Translations under genes and position numbers: made by a program | Notes under the pieces: generated by a model | The model's input: only the letters and a program-made list of their open reading frames with translations | The model's database searches: none | What the model was told of the DNA's origin: nothing | From: Prochlorococcus sp. AG-673-L20 | Lineage (GTDB): Bacteria > Cyanobacteriota > Cyanobacteriia > PCC-6307 > Cyanobiaceae | Assembly (NCBI GenBank): GCA_003211135.1 | Contig: QCTN01000010.1 | Span: 1 to 48,241 of the forward strand | DNA length: 48,241 nt | Direction of reading: 5' to 3' | Shown: positions 41,516 to 48,241 of the stretch, in pieces | Numbering within the stretch: the first letter of the stretch is position 1 | Layout: the number at the start of each line of letters is the position of its first letter

Positions 41516-42141
41516 TTAGAAATTATGATTTCATAAATCAAATCTTCTTTATCTATTTTGTTTAATATTTCGATTCCTTTTACAACTTTCCCAAAAATTG
41601 AATACCTTCCATCTAATTCAGGAAATTTATTAGTTACGAAAAAAAACTCAGTAGAAGATGAATTCCTTTCTCCACTTTTTACCATGGCTAGTGATCCCTT
41701 TTCAAAAATATTAGTGAGATTAATAATTTCAGAAGGATCTACAATTGGATAATTATATACTGGTTCGATTTCTTTTTTTAATTTTATTTCTAAGGGTATA
41801 TTTCTTATAAATTTGTTAAAATTTTGACTTTCATCTTTGTAAAAATTGTTTTCGGGGTTAATACCTGAATGTATTACTTTAACTTGAGGATAATTAATTA
41901 TATTATAAAACCTTTTATTTTTATAAATATTTTTCTTTAAATTTTCAATAAAATTATTTACTGTAACTGGGTTTTCCCCACCGTATAGTTGTACTTTAAA
42001 ATTACCTTTTGAAGTCTTGAATTCAACTATTTGATTCTTTTTCATACAAATAAGATCAAGCTTCTCACAATAATAATTTGAATCAAAAGTTCTCTTATAG
42101 CTGCAACCTGTGATTAACAACAAAAATATTTGAAAAAGCAA
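41512..42141 (-). CDS. Cyclophilin-like lipoprotein
   Basis: The protein is 209 residues. A lipoprotein signal ends at ITGC ([13 protein letters not shown]), giving a lipidated Cys13. The domain aligns by eye to cyclophilin-type peptidyl-prolyl isomerases: [20 protein letters not shown] (near 45-64), the [20 protein letters not shown] block and [14 protein letters not shown]. The catalytic FHR...GFMxQGG block reads [16 protein letters not shown] instead, so the key arginine is replaced by asparagine. It is therefore probably a weak or non-catalytic foldase-like protein on the periplasmic or lumenal membrane face. Confidence 0.82.
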   Translation of the reverse strand: MLFQIFLLLITGCSYKRTFDSNYYCEKLDLICMKKNQIVEFKTSKGNFKVQLYGGENPVTVNNFIENLKKNIYKNKRFYNIINYPQVKVIHSGINPENNFYKDESQNFNKFIRNIPLEIKLKKEIEPVYNYPIVDPSEIINLTNIFEKGSLAMVKSGERNSSSTEFFFVTNKFPELDGRYSIFGKVVKGIEILNKIDKEDLIYEIIISN

Positions 42142-42167
42142 AACTGAGTTTAATAAATGAAATCTTC

Positions 42168-42725
42168 CTATTTCAAACCCTCCAAATTTACATTTAAAAA
42201 TTTAGCTAATTTTGCTCCTTCTTCTTCCACTTGGAGCAATGGTTTAAGTTCACCCGCTCCACTTAGAGGAAGTGCTTTTTTTCTACCTTTAAGAACAAGT
42301 GCAATTCTTCTTCTTGGATTAAATCCTTCGCTTATATCTAATTTTACAGACTTTATTTCATCAAAGTTAAATTTAACTTCGATATCCTTGAATAATCCTT
42401 TCCTTTTAATTTCAACAGATTTTGAGTTTTTATCAAAAGAGTTATAACCAGAACCAAAATTTACAAAAACCAAATACCACAAATATATATTAAGCAAATT
42501 GGCTATTACTCCATATGCCCCCATTATTATTCCCTGAGGGATAAAAAGTAAGGATGAAGGATTACCTAATGGGAGTAAATCTCTTCCTGTATAACTAGAG
42601 ATTGCAGCCAATATAAAACCAACACCACCAATGGTTAACATTCCTCCAATAAGGTAATTTGATATTTTTCTAGCTCCATTAATTTTTTGTTCAATTTTAT
42701 TGAAAGAAGAAAGATTTGATTCCAT
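42168..42725 (-). CDS. ycf4: Photosystem I assembly protein Ycf4
   Basis: The protein is 185 residues. It starts at ATG with NKIEQKINGARKISNYLIGG and has two membrane helices (about 25-45 and 62-90, with IPQGIIMGAYGVIANLLNIY). A C-terminal stromal domain follows, with VEIKRKGLFKDIEVKFNFDE and RRRIALVLKGRKKALPLSG. Ycf4 is a thylakoid protein that helps assemble photosystem I. It is the minus-strand neighbour of the divergent psbD-psbC operon. Confidence 0.95.
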   Translation of the reverse strand: MESNLSSFNKIEQKINGARKISNYLIGGMLTIGGVGFILAAISSYTGRDLLPLGNPSSLLFIPQGIIMGAYGVIANLLNIYLWYLVFVNFGSGYNSFDKNSKSVEIKRKGLFKDIEVKFNFDEIKSVKLDISEGFNPRRRIALVLKGRKKALPLSGAGELKPLLQVEEEGAKLAKFLNVNLEGLK

Positions 42726-42909
42726 AATATATTTATCTTAGAGGCCTATTCCACTTAATTTAGATAATAATATAGAGTATTATTACTTATTTTTGAGCAA
42801 GAAAGTCAGGAAAGCTTTACAAGGCATTTCATATATACAAATATTTCCCCACTTTACTCTCAATCTTTGTTACAGTCTCAGCGTATCCCGAAGCTAAAAA
42901 CGATTTCTC
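42726..42909 (+). promoter_or_regulatory. psbD upstream region
   Basis: This 184-base divergent spacer between ycf4 and psbD contains TTTACAAG-GC-ATTTCATA (42816-42833), a loose match to the HLR1 direct repeat that RpaB binds at light-regulated promoters. It then has a pyrimidine-rich leader. No clear ribosome binding site precedes the psbD ATG. The site call is tentative. Confidence 0.35.
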
Positions 42910-43986
42910 ATGACGATCGCCGTTGGAAGCGCCCCACAGAGAGGATGGTTTGATGTCCTTGATGATTGGTTAAAGCGCGACAGGTTTGTATTTATTGGTT
43001 GGTCCGGTCTTCTTCTTCTACCTTGTGCATATCTTGCTATTGGTGGATGGTTCGTCGGAACAACATTTGTTACCTCATGGTACACACACGGTATTGCATC
43101 TTCATATCTTGAAGGAGCAAACTTTTTGACAGCAGCTGTAAGTACCCCTGGAGATGCCATGGGTCACAGTCTTCTATTTTTATGGGGTCCTGAAGCCCAA
43201 GGTAGTTTCGTAAGATGGCTACAACTTGGTGGTCTTTGGAACTTTGTTGCATTACATGGAGTATTTGGCCTTATCGGTTTCATGCTTCGTCAATTTGAAA
43301 TTGCCGGTCTTGTAGGTATTAGACCTTACAACGCACTCGCTTTTTCAGCTGTAATTGCAGTTTTTACAAGTATTTTCCTTATCTACCCATTAGGACAGCA
43401 TAGTTGGTTCTTTGCACCTTCATTTGGTGTTGCTGCAATCTTCCGTTATATCTTGTTCATTCAAGGTTTTCACAATATCACTCTTAACCCTTTTCATATG
43501 ATGGGTGTTGCTGGAATTCTTGGTGGTGCACTTCTTTGCGCTATCCATGGAGCAACAGTTCAAAACACATTATATGAAGACACAAGTGTTTACACAGATG
43601 GTAAAGTTCAAAGTTCAACTTTTAGAGCTTTCGATCCAACACAAGAAGAAGAAACTTATTCAATGATTACAGCGAATAGATTTTGGAGCCAAATTTTTGG
43701 TATTGCTTTCTCTAATAAGAGATTCCTTCACTTCTTGATGCTTTTTGTACCTGTCATGGGTATGTGGACATCTTCAATTGGTATTGTTGGTTTAGCACTT
43801 AACTTAAGAGCTTACGATTTTGTTAGTCAAGAGATAAGAGCTGCAGAAGATCCAGAATTTGAAACATTCTACACAAAGAATATACTTCTGAACGAAGGTA
43901 TGCGAGCATGGATGTCTTCTGTGGATCAACCACACGAAAACTTTGTATTCCCTGAGGAGGTTCTTCCGCGTGGAAACGCCCTTTAA
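42910..43986 (+). CDS. psbD: Photosystem II D2 protein
   Basis: The protein is 358 residues, near the usual length of about 352. With D1 it forms the photosystem II reaction centre and binds P680 chlorophyll, pheophytin, the plastoquinone QA, non-heme iron and carotene. The start [20 protein letters not shown], the [21 protein letters not shown] stretch ([20 protein letters not shown]), [14 protein letters not shown] [18 protein letters not shown] and the C-terminus [12 protein letters not shown] are all as expected. Thylakoid membrane, five helices. The codon bias and GC are higher than neighbouring genes, as in highly expressed genes. psbC overlaps its end. Confidence 0.99.
   Translation: MTIAVGSAPQRGWFDVLDDWLKRDRFVFIGWSGLLLLPCAYLAIGGWFVGTTFVTSWYTHGIASSYLEGANFLTAAVSTPGDAMGHSLLFLWGPEAQGSFVRWLQLGGLWNFVALHGVFGLIGFMLRQFEIAGLVGIRPYNALAFSAVIAVFTSIFLIYPLGQHSWFFAPSFGVAAIFRYILFIQGFHNITLNPFHMMGVAGILGGALLCAIHGATVQNTLYEDTSVYTDGKVQSSTFRAFDPTQEEETYSMITANRFWSQIFGIAFSNKRFLHFLMLFVPVMGMWTSSIGIVGLALNLRAYDFVSQEIRAAEDPEFETFYTKNILLNEGMRAWMSSVDQPHENFVFPEEVLPRGNAL
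43954..43960 (+). promoter_or_regulatory. Ribosome binding site of psbC inside psbD
   Basis: GAGGAGG lies nine bases before the GTG at 43970. It decides the psbC start: GTG at 43970 gives the 460-residue CP43, whereas an ATG-like extension upstream at 43943 has no such site. Confidence 0.8.
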
Positions 43987-45352
43987 TAATTTACTAAGAG
44001 CTCCTAACCAGAGTATTGAAGAAACTGGTTACGCTTGGTACGTAGGTAACGCCAGATTAATTAATTTATCTGGACGTTTACTTGGAGCACACATTGCACA
44101 CTCTGGCCTAATAGTATTTTGGGCTGGAGCAATGATGTTATTCGAAGTAAGCCATTTCACATTTGATAAACCAATGTGGGAACAAGGCTTAATTTGTATG
44201 CCTCATGTTGCAATGTTCGGGTTTGGAATTGGCCCTGGTGGTGAAGTTACTTCTGTATATCCCTTCTTCGTTGCAGGTGTTATACATTTAATTTCTTCAG
44301 CAGTTTTAGGTTTTGGAGGGATTTATCACTCTTTAGCTGGTCCAGAAAAGCTCGAGCAAGATTTTCCTTTCTTTTCAACTGATTGGAGAGATAAGAACCA
44401 AATGACTAATATATTGGGTTATCACCTAGTAGTTTTAGGAGTTGGTGCTTTATTTTTCGTAGCTGATTGGATGTTTATCGGTGGTGCTTATGACACATGG
44501 GCCCCCGGTGGTGGAGAAGTTAGATTGGTTAGTCCAACCTTAGATCCAAGAGTAATTCTTGGTTATCTATTTAGGTCTCCATGGGGAGGTGCCGGTTCAA
44601 TTATTGGTGTTAACTCAATTGAAGACATTGTTGGAGGCCATGTTTACGTTGGTATAACAGCTATTATTGGTGGTTTATTCCATATCTTCACAAAACCTTT
44701 TGGATGGGCTAGAAGAGCATTCATTTGGAATGGAGAAGGACTTCTAAGTTATGCACTTGGTGGAATTTGTGTTGCAAGTTTTATTGCATCAACATTTATC
44801 TGGTTTAACAACACTGCTTATCCTTCAGAATTCTACGGCCCAACAAATGCTGAAGCTTCACAGGCCCAAAGCTTTACTTTCCTAGTGAGAGATCAAAGAA
44901 TTGGAGCTAATGTAGGTTCAACAATGGGACCAACAGGATTAGGTAAGTATCTCATGAGATCTCCTACAGGTGAAATTATATTTGGTGGTGAAACAATGAG
45001 ATTTTGGGACTTCAGAGGACCATGGTTAGAACCTTTAAGAGGACCTAACGGATTAAGTCTAGAGAAGATCCAAAATGATATTCAGCCTTGGCAAGTAAGA
45101 AGAGCAGCTGAATATATGACTCATGCACCTAATGCTTCTATCAACTCTGTTGGTGGTATCATTACCGAGCCTAACGCTGTTAACTTTGTTAATCTAAGAC
45201 AATGGCTAGCTGCAGCTCAATTCTTCCTAGGATGGTTTACATTTATCGGTCACCTTTGGCATGCAGGTCGTGCTAGAGCAGCCGCTGCCGGTTTCGAAAA
45301 AGGAATCGACAGAAAGAGTGAGCCAGCTCTAGAAATGCCAGATATTGATTAA
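43970..45352 (+). CDS. psbC: Photosystem II CP43 protein
   Basis: The protein is 460 residues from GTG at 43970, the standard CP43 length; it overlaps psbD by 17 bases. The inner antenna binds about 13 chlorophylls and contacts the manganese cluster. Family segments are present: [20 protein letters not shown] near the start, six helices, [20 protein letters not shown], the large lumenal loop with [20 protein letters not shown] (the arginine that neighbours the water-splitting site lies in this loop) and the final [16 protein letters not shown] [19 protein letters not shown]. psbD-psbC is one translation-coupled operon, closed by a terminator at 45369. Confidence 0.99.
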   Translation: METPFNNLLRAPNQSIEETGYAWYVGNARLINLSGRLLGAHIAHSGLIVFWAGAMMLFEVSHFTFDKPMWEQGLICMPHVAMFGFGIGPGGEVTSVYPFFVAGVIHLISSAVLGFGGIYHSLAGPEKLEQDFPFFSTDWRDKNQMTNILGYHLVVLGVGALFFVADWMFIGGAYDTWAPGGGEVRLVSPTLDPRVILGYLFRSPWGGAGSIIGVNSIEDIVGGHVYVGITAIIGGLFHIFTKPFGWARRAFIWNGEGLLSYALGGICVASFIASTFIWFNNTAYPSEFYGPTNAEASQAQSFTFLVRDQRIGANVGSTMGPTGLGKYLMRSPTGEIIFGGETMRFWDFRGPWLEPLRGPNGLSLEKIQNDIQPWQVRRAAEYMTHAPNASINSVGGIITEPNAVNFVNLRQWLAAAQFFLGWFTFIGHLWHAGRARAAAAGFEKGIDRKSEPALEMPDID

Positions 45353-45368
45353 CTCTAATCAATTTTCA

Positions 45369-45396
45369 AAAGACCCTTTTAAAGGGTCTTTTTTTT
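45369..45396 (+). terminator. Terminator of psbD-psbC
   Basis: AAGACCC-TTTTAAA-GGGTCTT followed by a run of Ts, 17 bases after the psbC stop. A perfect seven-base stem with a T tract is a clear Rho-independent terminator, and it may serve the convergent maf gene as well. Confidence 0.88.
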
Positions 45397-46021
45397 ATGG
45401 CAAAATTCCCTCCTTAATTAGACTCTTTCTAAACCATGGCAAACTTAAACCCATTACATTACTAAAACAACCATCTATCTTTTCGATATATTTACCTCCC
45501 TTGCCTTCTAAAGTAAATCCTCCAGCAGAATATAAAGGTTCAAGAGAGTCAACATAACTTTTTATCTCTTCATCTTGCAATTTAGAAAAATATACTTTAG
45601 AACTTACTATTTTTTGAATTTTCTTAGTCACTTTGAGTACTTTCGAGGTTGAATCAAAAGAACTAATTAGTAATGTATGTCCCGTATGGAGAAAACCAAA
45701 CTGCCCAGACATTTTTTTCCATCTAATAAATGCCTCTTCTTTATCTACCGGTTTTCCAAAAGCTTCCCCTTTAAATTCAAATATTGAATCACAACCCAAG
45801 ATTTCCACTGAACTATAATTAAATTTTGATGGTAATTCTATTTCTTTGATATTAAGAACTAAACTATTGGCTTTTTGAAAAGATAATTCCAGAGCCAAAT
45901 TAGATATTTCTTTCTCTTTTATTGAATCTTCATCAAAATTACTTGATATTTGAATAAATTCAATTTGAGAATTTTCGAGTAATTTTTTTCTAGATTGAGA
46001 AGCAGAGGCTAGAATTAACAC
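45395..46021 (-). CDS. maf: Maf-family nucleoside triphosphate pyrophosphatase
   Basis: The protein is 208 residues. The substrate-site start [20 protein letters not shown] (3-22) resembles the family's LASxSPRRxxLL. Further blocks: [35 protein letters not shown] and [20 protein letters not shown] followed by NVMGLSLPW. Maf enzymes hydrolyse modified or non-canonical nucleotides and act as housecleaning enzymes in the cytosol. The GCDSI replaces the more common ADTVV. It converges with psbC, with about 40 bases between stops. Confidence 0.92.
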   Translation of the reverse strand: MLILASASQSRKKLLENSQIEFIQISSNFDEDSIKEKEISNLALELSFQKANSLVLNIKEIELPSKFNYSSVEILGCDSIFEFKGEAFGKPVDKEEAFIRWKKMSGQFGFLHTGHTLLISSFDSTSKVLKVTKKIQKIVSSKVYFSKLQDEEIKSYVDSLEPLYSAGGFTLEGKGGKYIEKIDGCFSNVMGLSLPWFRKSLIKEGILP

Positions 46022-46087
46022 AAATTTTTTATCGAATTATAATTCAATTTACTTATTAATAAATTTCAAAATTAATATAAATTACTA

Positions 46088-47617
46088 ATGGAATTAATAG
46101 AACAACTACAACCTATTAAAAAACCCTTAATGGTTCTAGGTACATCTAGTGGAGCAGGTAAATCATTAACAGTTACCGCAATATGCAGACTACTCAAAAA
46201 TCAGGGAGAAGAGCCAATACCTTTTAAGGGGCAAAATATGAGTAACAATGCGTGGGTTGATTGGAATGGAGGAGAGATGGCATATTCCCAAGCCTTACAA
46301 GCATTTGCTTGCGGGATAATTCCTTCTTCAGAAATGAATCCTATTCTATTAAAGCCACAAGGTAATTCAACGAGTGAAGTCATTCATTTTGGGAAAAGTA
46401 TAGGTATCACAACAGCAAAAGATTATTACAAGGATTGGTTTATCCCTGGATGGGAAGTAATAAAAAAGAGTTTGAATTCAATATATGAACGTCACCCAAA
46501 TTGTCGTTTAATTATTGAAGGAGCTGGAAGTCCTGTAGAGATGAATTTAATTCATAGGGATCTTACTAACCTAAAAGTGGCTAAGTATTTAGATGCGAAT
46601 TGCATTCTAGTAACTGATATCGAAAGGGGAGGTGTATTTGCTCAAATAATAGGAACTCTTGAATTAATGAAACCAGATGAAAGAAAGCTTATTAAAGGAA
46701 TATTAATCAATAGATTTAGAGGAGACCTTTCATTATTTGAAGAAGGGAAAAAATGGATAGAAAATAAAGCTCAAATTCCTGTTTTAGGAATAATTCCTTG
46801 GTTGGATGACAAATTCCCTCCAGAAGATTCCTTAGATTTACTAGAGAGAAAATCAAAGGCAATTAACCCTGAAATAAAGGTTGGGATAATAAAATTACCA
46901 TCTATAAGCAACTTCTCAGATTTTGATCCATTAGAAAATGAAGAATCAATATTAATTAAATGGGTAAGGGAATCTCAAAATTTGAATCAATTTGATTTTC
47001 TTATTATTCCTGGAAGTAAACAGACTATTAAAGATCAACAATTTCTTAGAGATTCTGGTTTATCAAAAGATATCAAAAATTATTCAACAAATAATGGCAA
47101 TATTTTTGGAATTTGTGGAGGTTTTCAAATGTTAGGAACAATTCTTGAAGACCCATTTTTTAAAGAAGGATCAAAAGTCAACTTAGAGCAATCAATTAAC
47201 GGAATTGGATTACTCCCTTTAAAAACAACTTTCCTTCAAAAAAAGATAACAAGGCAGATAAATTCTGAGTCAATTTGGCCGGACCTAGCAGAAATCAAAG
47301 GATTTGAGATACATAACGGAGTATCTGAATTAGATCGCAGTCAAGATAATTTAAAAATAAAACCAATTTTTAAAGATTTAGATCTTGGGTGGTACAAAGA
47401 AAATATTCAAGGAGGGACTATTGCTGGCACATACATTCATGGAATCTTTGAAAATGATGAATGGAGAGATCACTATTTAAATTTAATTAGAAAAGGGAAA
47501 AACTCCCCTTTGTTAGACAAGAGAACAAGATCTTATAAAATTAAAAGAGAAAACATTATTGATAATCTCGCTAATGAATTTAAAAAACATTTTAATATTT
47601 CATCCTTGTTAAATTGA
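46088..47617 (+). CDS. cobQ: Cobyric acid synthase
   Basis: The protein is 509 residues. It amidates side chains b, d, e and g of adenosylcobyrinate a,c-diamide in vitamin B12 synthesis using glutamine and ATP. The N-terminal dethiobiotin-synthetase-like domain has GTSSGAGKSLTVTAICRLL (18-36) and FKGQNMSNNAWV. The C-terminal class I glutamine amidotransferase domain has the nucleophile in GICGGFQMLG (about 341-350) and the histidine in YIHGIFENDEW. Prochlorococcus makes a cobalamin-type cofactor (pseudocobalamin). The ferredoxin gene overlaps its stop. Confidence 0.96.
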   Translation: MELIEQLQPIKKPLMVLGTSSGAGKSLTVTAICRLLKNQGEEPIPFKGQNMSNNAWVDWNGGEMAYSQALQAFACGIIPSSEMNPILLKPQGNSTSEVIHFGKSIGITTAKDYYKDWFIPGWEVIKKSLNSIYERHPNCRLIIEGAGSPVEMNLIHRDLTNLKVAKYLDANCILVTDIERGGVFAQIIGTLELMKPDERKLIKGILINRFRGDLSLFEEGKKWIENKAQIPVLGIIPWLDDKFPPEDSLDLLERKSKAINPEIKVGIIKLPSISNFSDFDPLENEESILIKWVRESQNLNQFDFLIIPGSKQTIKDQQFLRDSGLSKDIKNYSTNNGNIFGICGGFQMLGTILEDPFFKEGSKVNLEQSINGIGLLPLKTTFLQKKITRQINSESIWPDLAEIKGFEIHNGVSELDRSQDNLKIKPIFKDLDLGWYKENIQGGTIAGTYIHGIFENDEWRDHYLNLIRKGKNSPLLDKRTRSYKIKRENIIDNLANEFKKHFNISSLLN

Positions 47618-47868
47618 AACAATCAAAAATTAAAATTAAATGGCCAAATAATATCGAGACATATGCCTCAGAAGGAGACGATTGGTTCTCAATTGCTGAG
47701 ACTGTAGGTTTTGAAATTCCAACTGGATGTTTAACGGGGAGTTGTGGAGCCTGCGAAATAGATGTTAATGGAGAAACTGTTAGAGCTTGTATAAGCAATA
47801 TTAAAAGTACAAAAAAAGGATGCACTTTAAGGGTTTCTTTTACTACAGACCCCTACTGGGGAAACTAA
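47614..47868 (+). CDS. Plant-type [2Fe-2S] ferredoxin
   Basis: The product is 84 residues from a TTG that overlaps the cobQ stop by four bases. The iron-sulfur ligands are C39, C44, C47 and C59 (GCLTGSCGACEID and VRACI). The CxxxxCxxC...C spacing is that of plant/cyanobacterial ferredoxins. It is shorter than photosynthetic PetF (about 97-99 residues), and the linker to the last cysteine is unusually short, so it is probably a specialised electron carrier. The coupling to cobQ is positional; a metabolic link is not shown. Confidence 0.9.
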   Translation: MKQSKIKIKWPNNIETYASEGDDWFSIAETVGFEIPTGCLTGSCGACEIDVNGETVRACISNIKSTKKGCTLRVSFTTDPYWGN

Positions 47869-47912
47869 ATTATTCAAAAGAATACTAAGAAGTTTAGAAG
47901 AAAAAAGTTTAC

Positions 47913-47936
47913 AAACCTATTCATAAAGAGGTTTTT
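47913..47936 (+). terminator. Terminator after the ferredoxin gene
   Basis: AAACCT-ATTCATAAAG-AGGTTTTT: a six-base stem with loop and T run, about 45 bases past the ferredoxin stop, in the right orientation to end the cobQ-ferredoxin transcript. Confidence 0.65.
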
Positions 47937-48025
47937 ACCTTTAATCATTTTAAATTAAATAGTTTTTTTATTTAACTAAAAGAATAAGGAAGAAAGTTCT
48001 ACTTATCCATATTAGTGTAAAAACG

Positions 48026-48064
48026 GAGAGGGTCTTAGTTGAGATGAATTCATTAGACACTCTC
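48026..48064. ncRNA. Possible structured RNA or leader hairpin
   Basis: GAGAGGGTCT (48026-48035) pairs with AGACACTCTC (48055-48064) with one mismatch, enclosing a 19-base loop that itself contains the palindrome ATGAATTCAT. The strand and any promoter are unknown. It could be a small RNA, a 5' leader or a chance repeat. Confidence 0.25.
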
Positions 48065-48241
48065 AGATACTTACTAACACTGATATATTTGCAAATCGTT
48101 CAATCCACCCCCACATTTCCCCCAACATTTTTTACCTTTATTTAAATTATTTAAATAAAATTATAATTCTCATAAAGATTTGATTTATTAATAGGGTTCT
48201 TAAATTTTTTGCAGGATTATCAATATTCTTATCTGCATTTG

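Larger units (their letters stand above)
47869..48241. other. Gene-free stretch at the right edge
   Basis: No gene seen. It contains a terminator for cobQ-ferredoxin (47913-47936) and a long hairpin (48026-48064). It may be the upstream region of the next gene or hold a small RNA. Confidence 0.5.

Noticed and set aside
1..48241. CRISPR array, integrase, transposase or rRNA genes
   Set aside because: No regularly spaced direct repeats with unique spacers, no recombinase or transposase motifs and no rRNA-like sequence were seen on either strand.

Overview
The window is AT-rich, densely packed cyanobacterial DNA and reads as a high-light-adapted Prochlorococcus chromosome segment. The evidence is the psbD-psbC pair, petM, ycf4, ycf39 and ycf66-type genes, two high-light-inducible proteins, a fused NADPH-thioredoxin reductase (NTRC), a split pntA, many TTG starts and several small protein families typical of marine picocyanobacteria (DUF1651, DUF3764). 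The assignment is from recognition; no database was searched.

Positions 1 to about 22.8 kb look like a genomic island. Genes are short, orientation flips often, most products are small membrane or exported proteins, and there are decayed genes. It holds two dispersed repeat families. The first is at least six copies of an element containing the 3' end of a tRNA gene (T-arm plus acceptor strand) followed by a conserved tail; such tRNA-3' repeats are known from Prochlorococcus islands. The second is eight copies (0.3 to 6.6 kb) of a block starting TTGACAGTCGATCTAAC, in the better copies followed by a terminator-like hairpin, several of which lie against the next start codon. A third reused piece is a coding leader starting ATGAAACGCTTACTA that gives an export signal (MKRLL...). 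One such leader is fused to what looks like the isolated membrane-external domain of FtsH, with no ATPase or protease part. No integrase, transposase, CRISPR array or complete tRNA or rRNA gene was seen.

Other island genes: an M48 metalloprotease, two HLIPs, a small protein found once next to an HLIP and once without it, a paralogous pair of multi-pass membrane proteins, DUF4126, TM2, DUF2752 and Ycf66 membrane proteins, a sodium-coupled NSS transporter and a SelO-type pseudokinase next to it.

From about 22.9 kb the window becomes core chromosome: ychF; an HlyD-type protein overlapping polA; cysS, dxr and a thioredoxin-fold ferredoxin; pntA1-pntA2-pntB plus a YheT hydrolase on the minus strand; two conserved unknowns; the NTRC gene; infA; ycf39; petM (32 aa); a hydrolase and ilvH; a cyclophilin-like lipoprotein and ycf4; psbD-psbC with an internal ribosome binding site; maf; and cobQ overlapping a plant-type ferredoxin. 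The core genes serve photosystem II and cytochrome b6f, redox balance, isoprenoid, cobalamin and branched-chain amino acid synthesis, and replication and translation. The island contributes possible light-stress and membrane-proteostasis functions.
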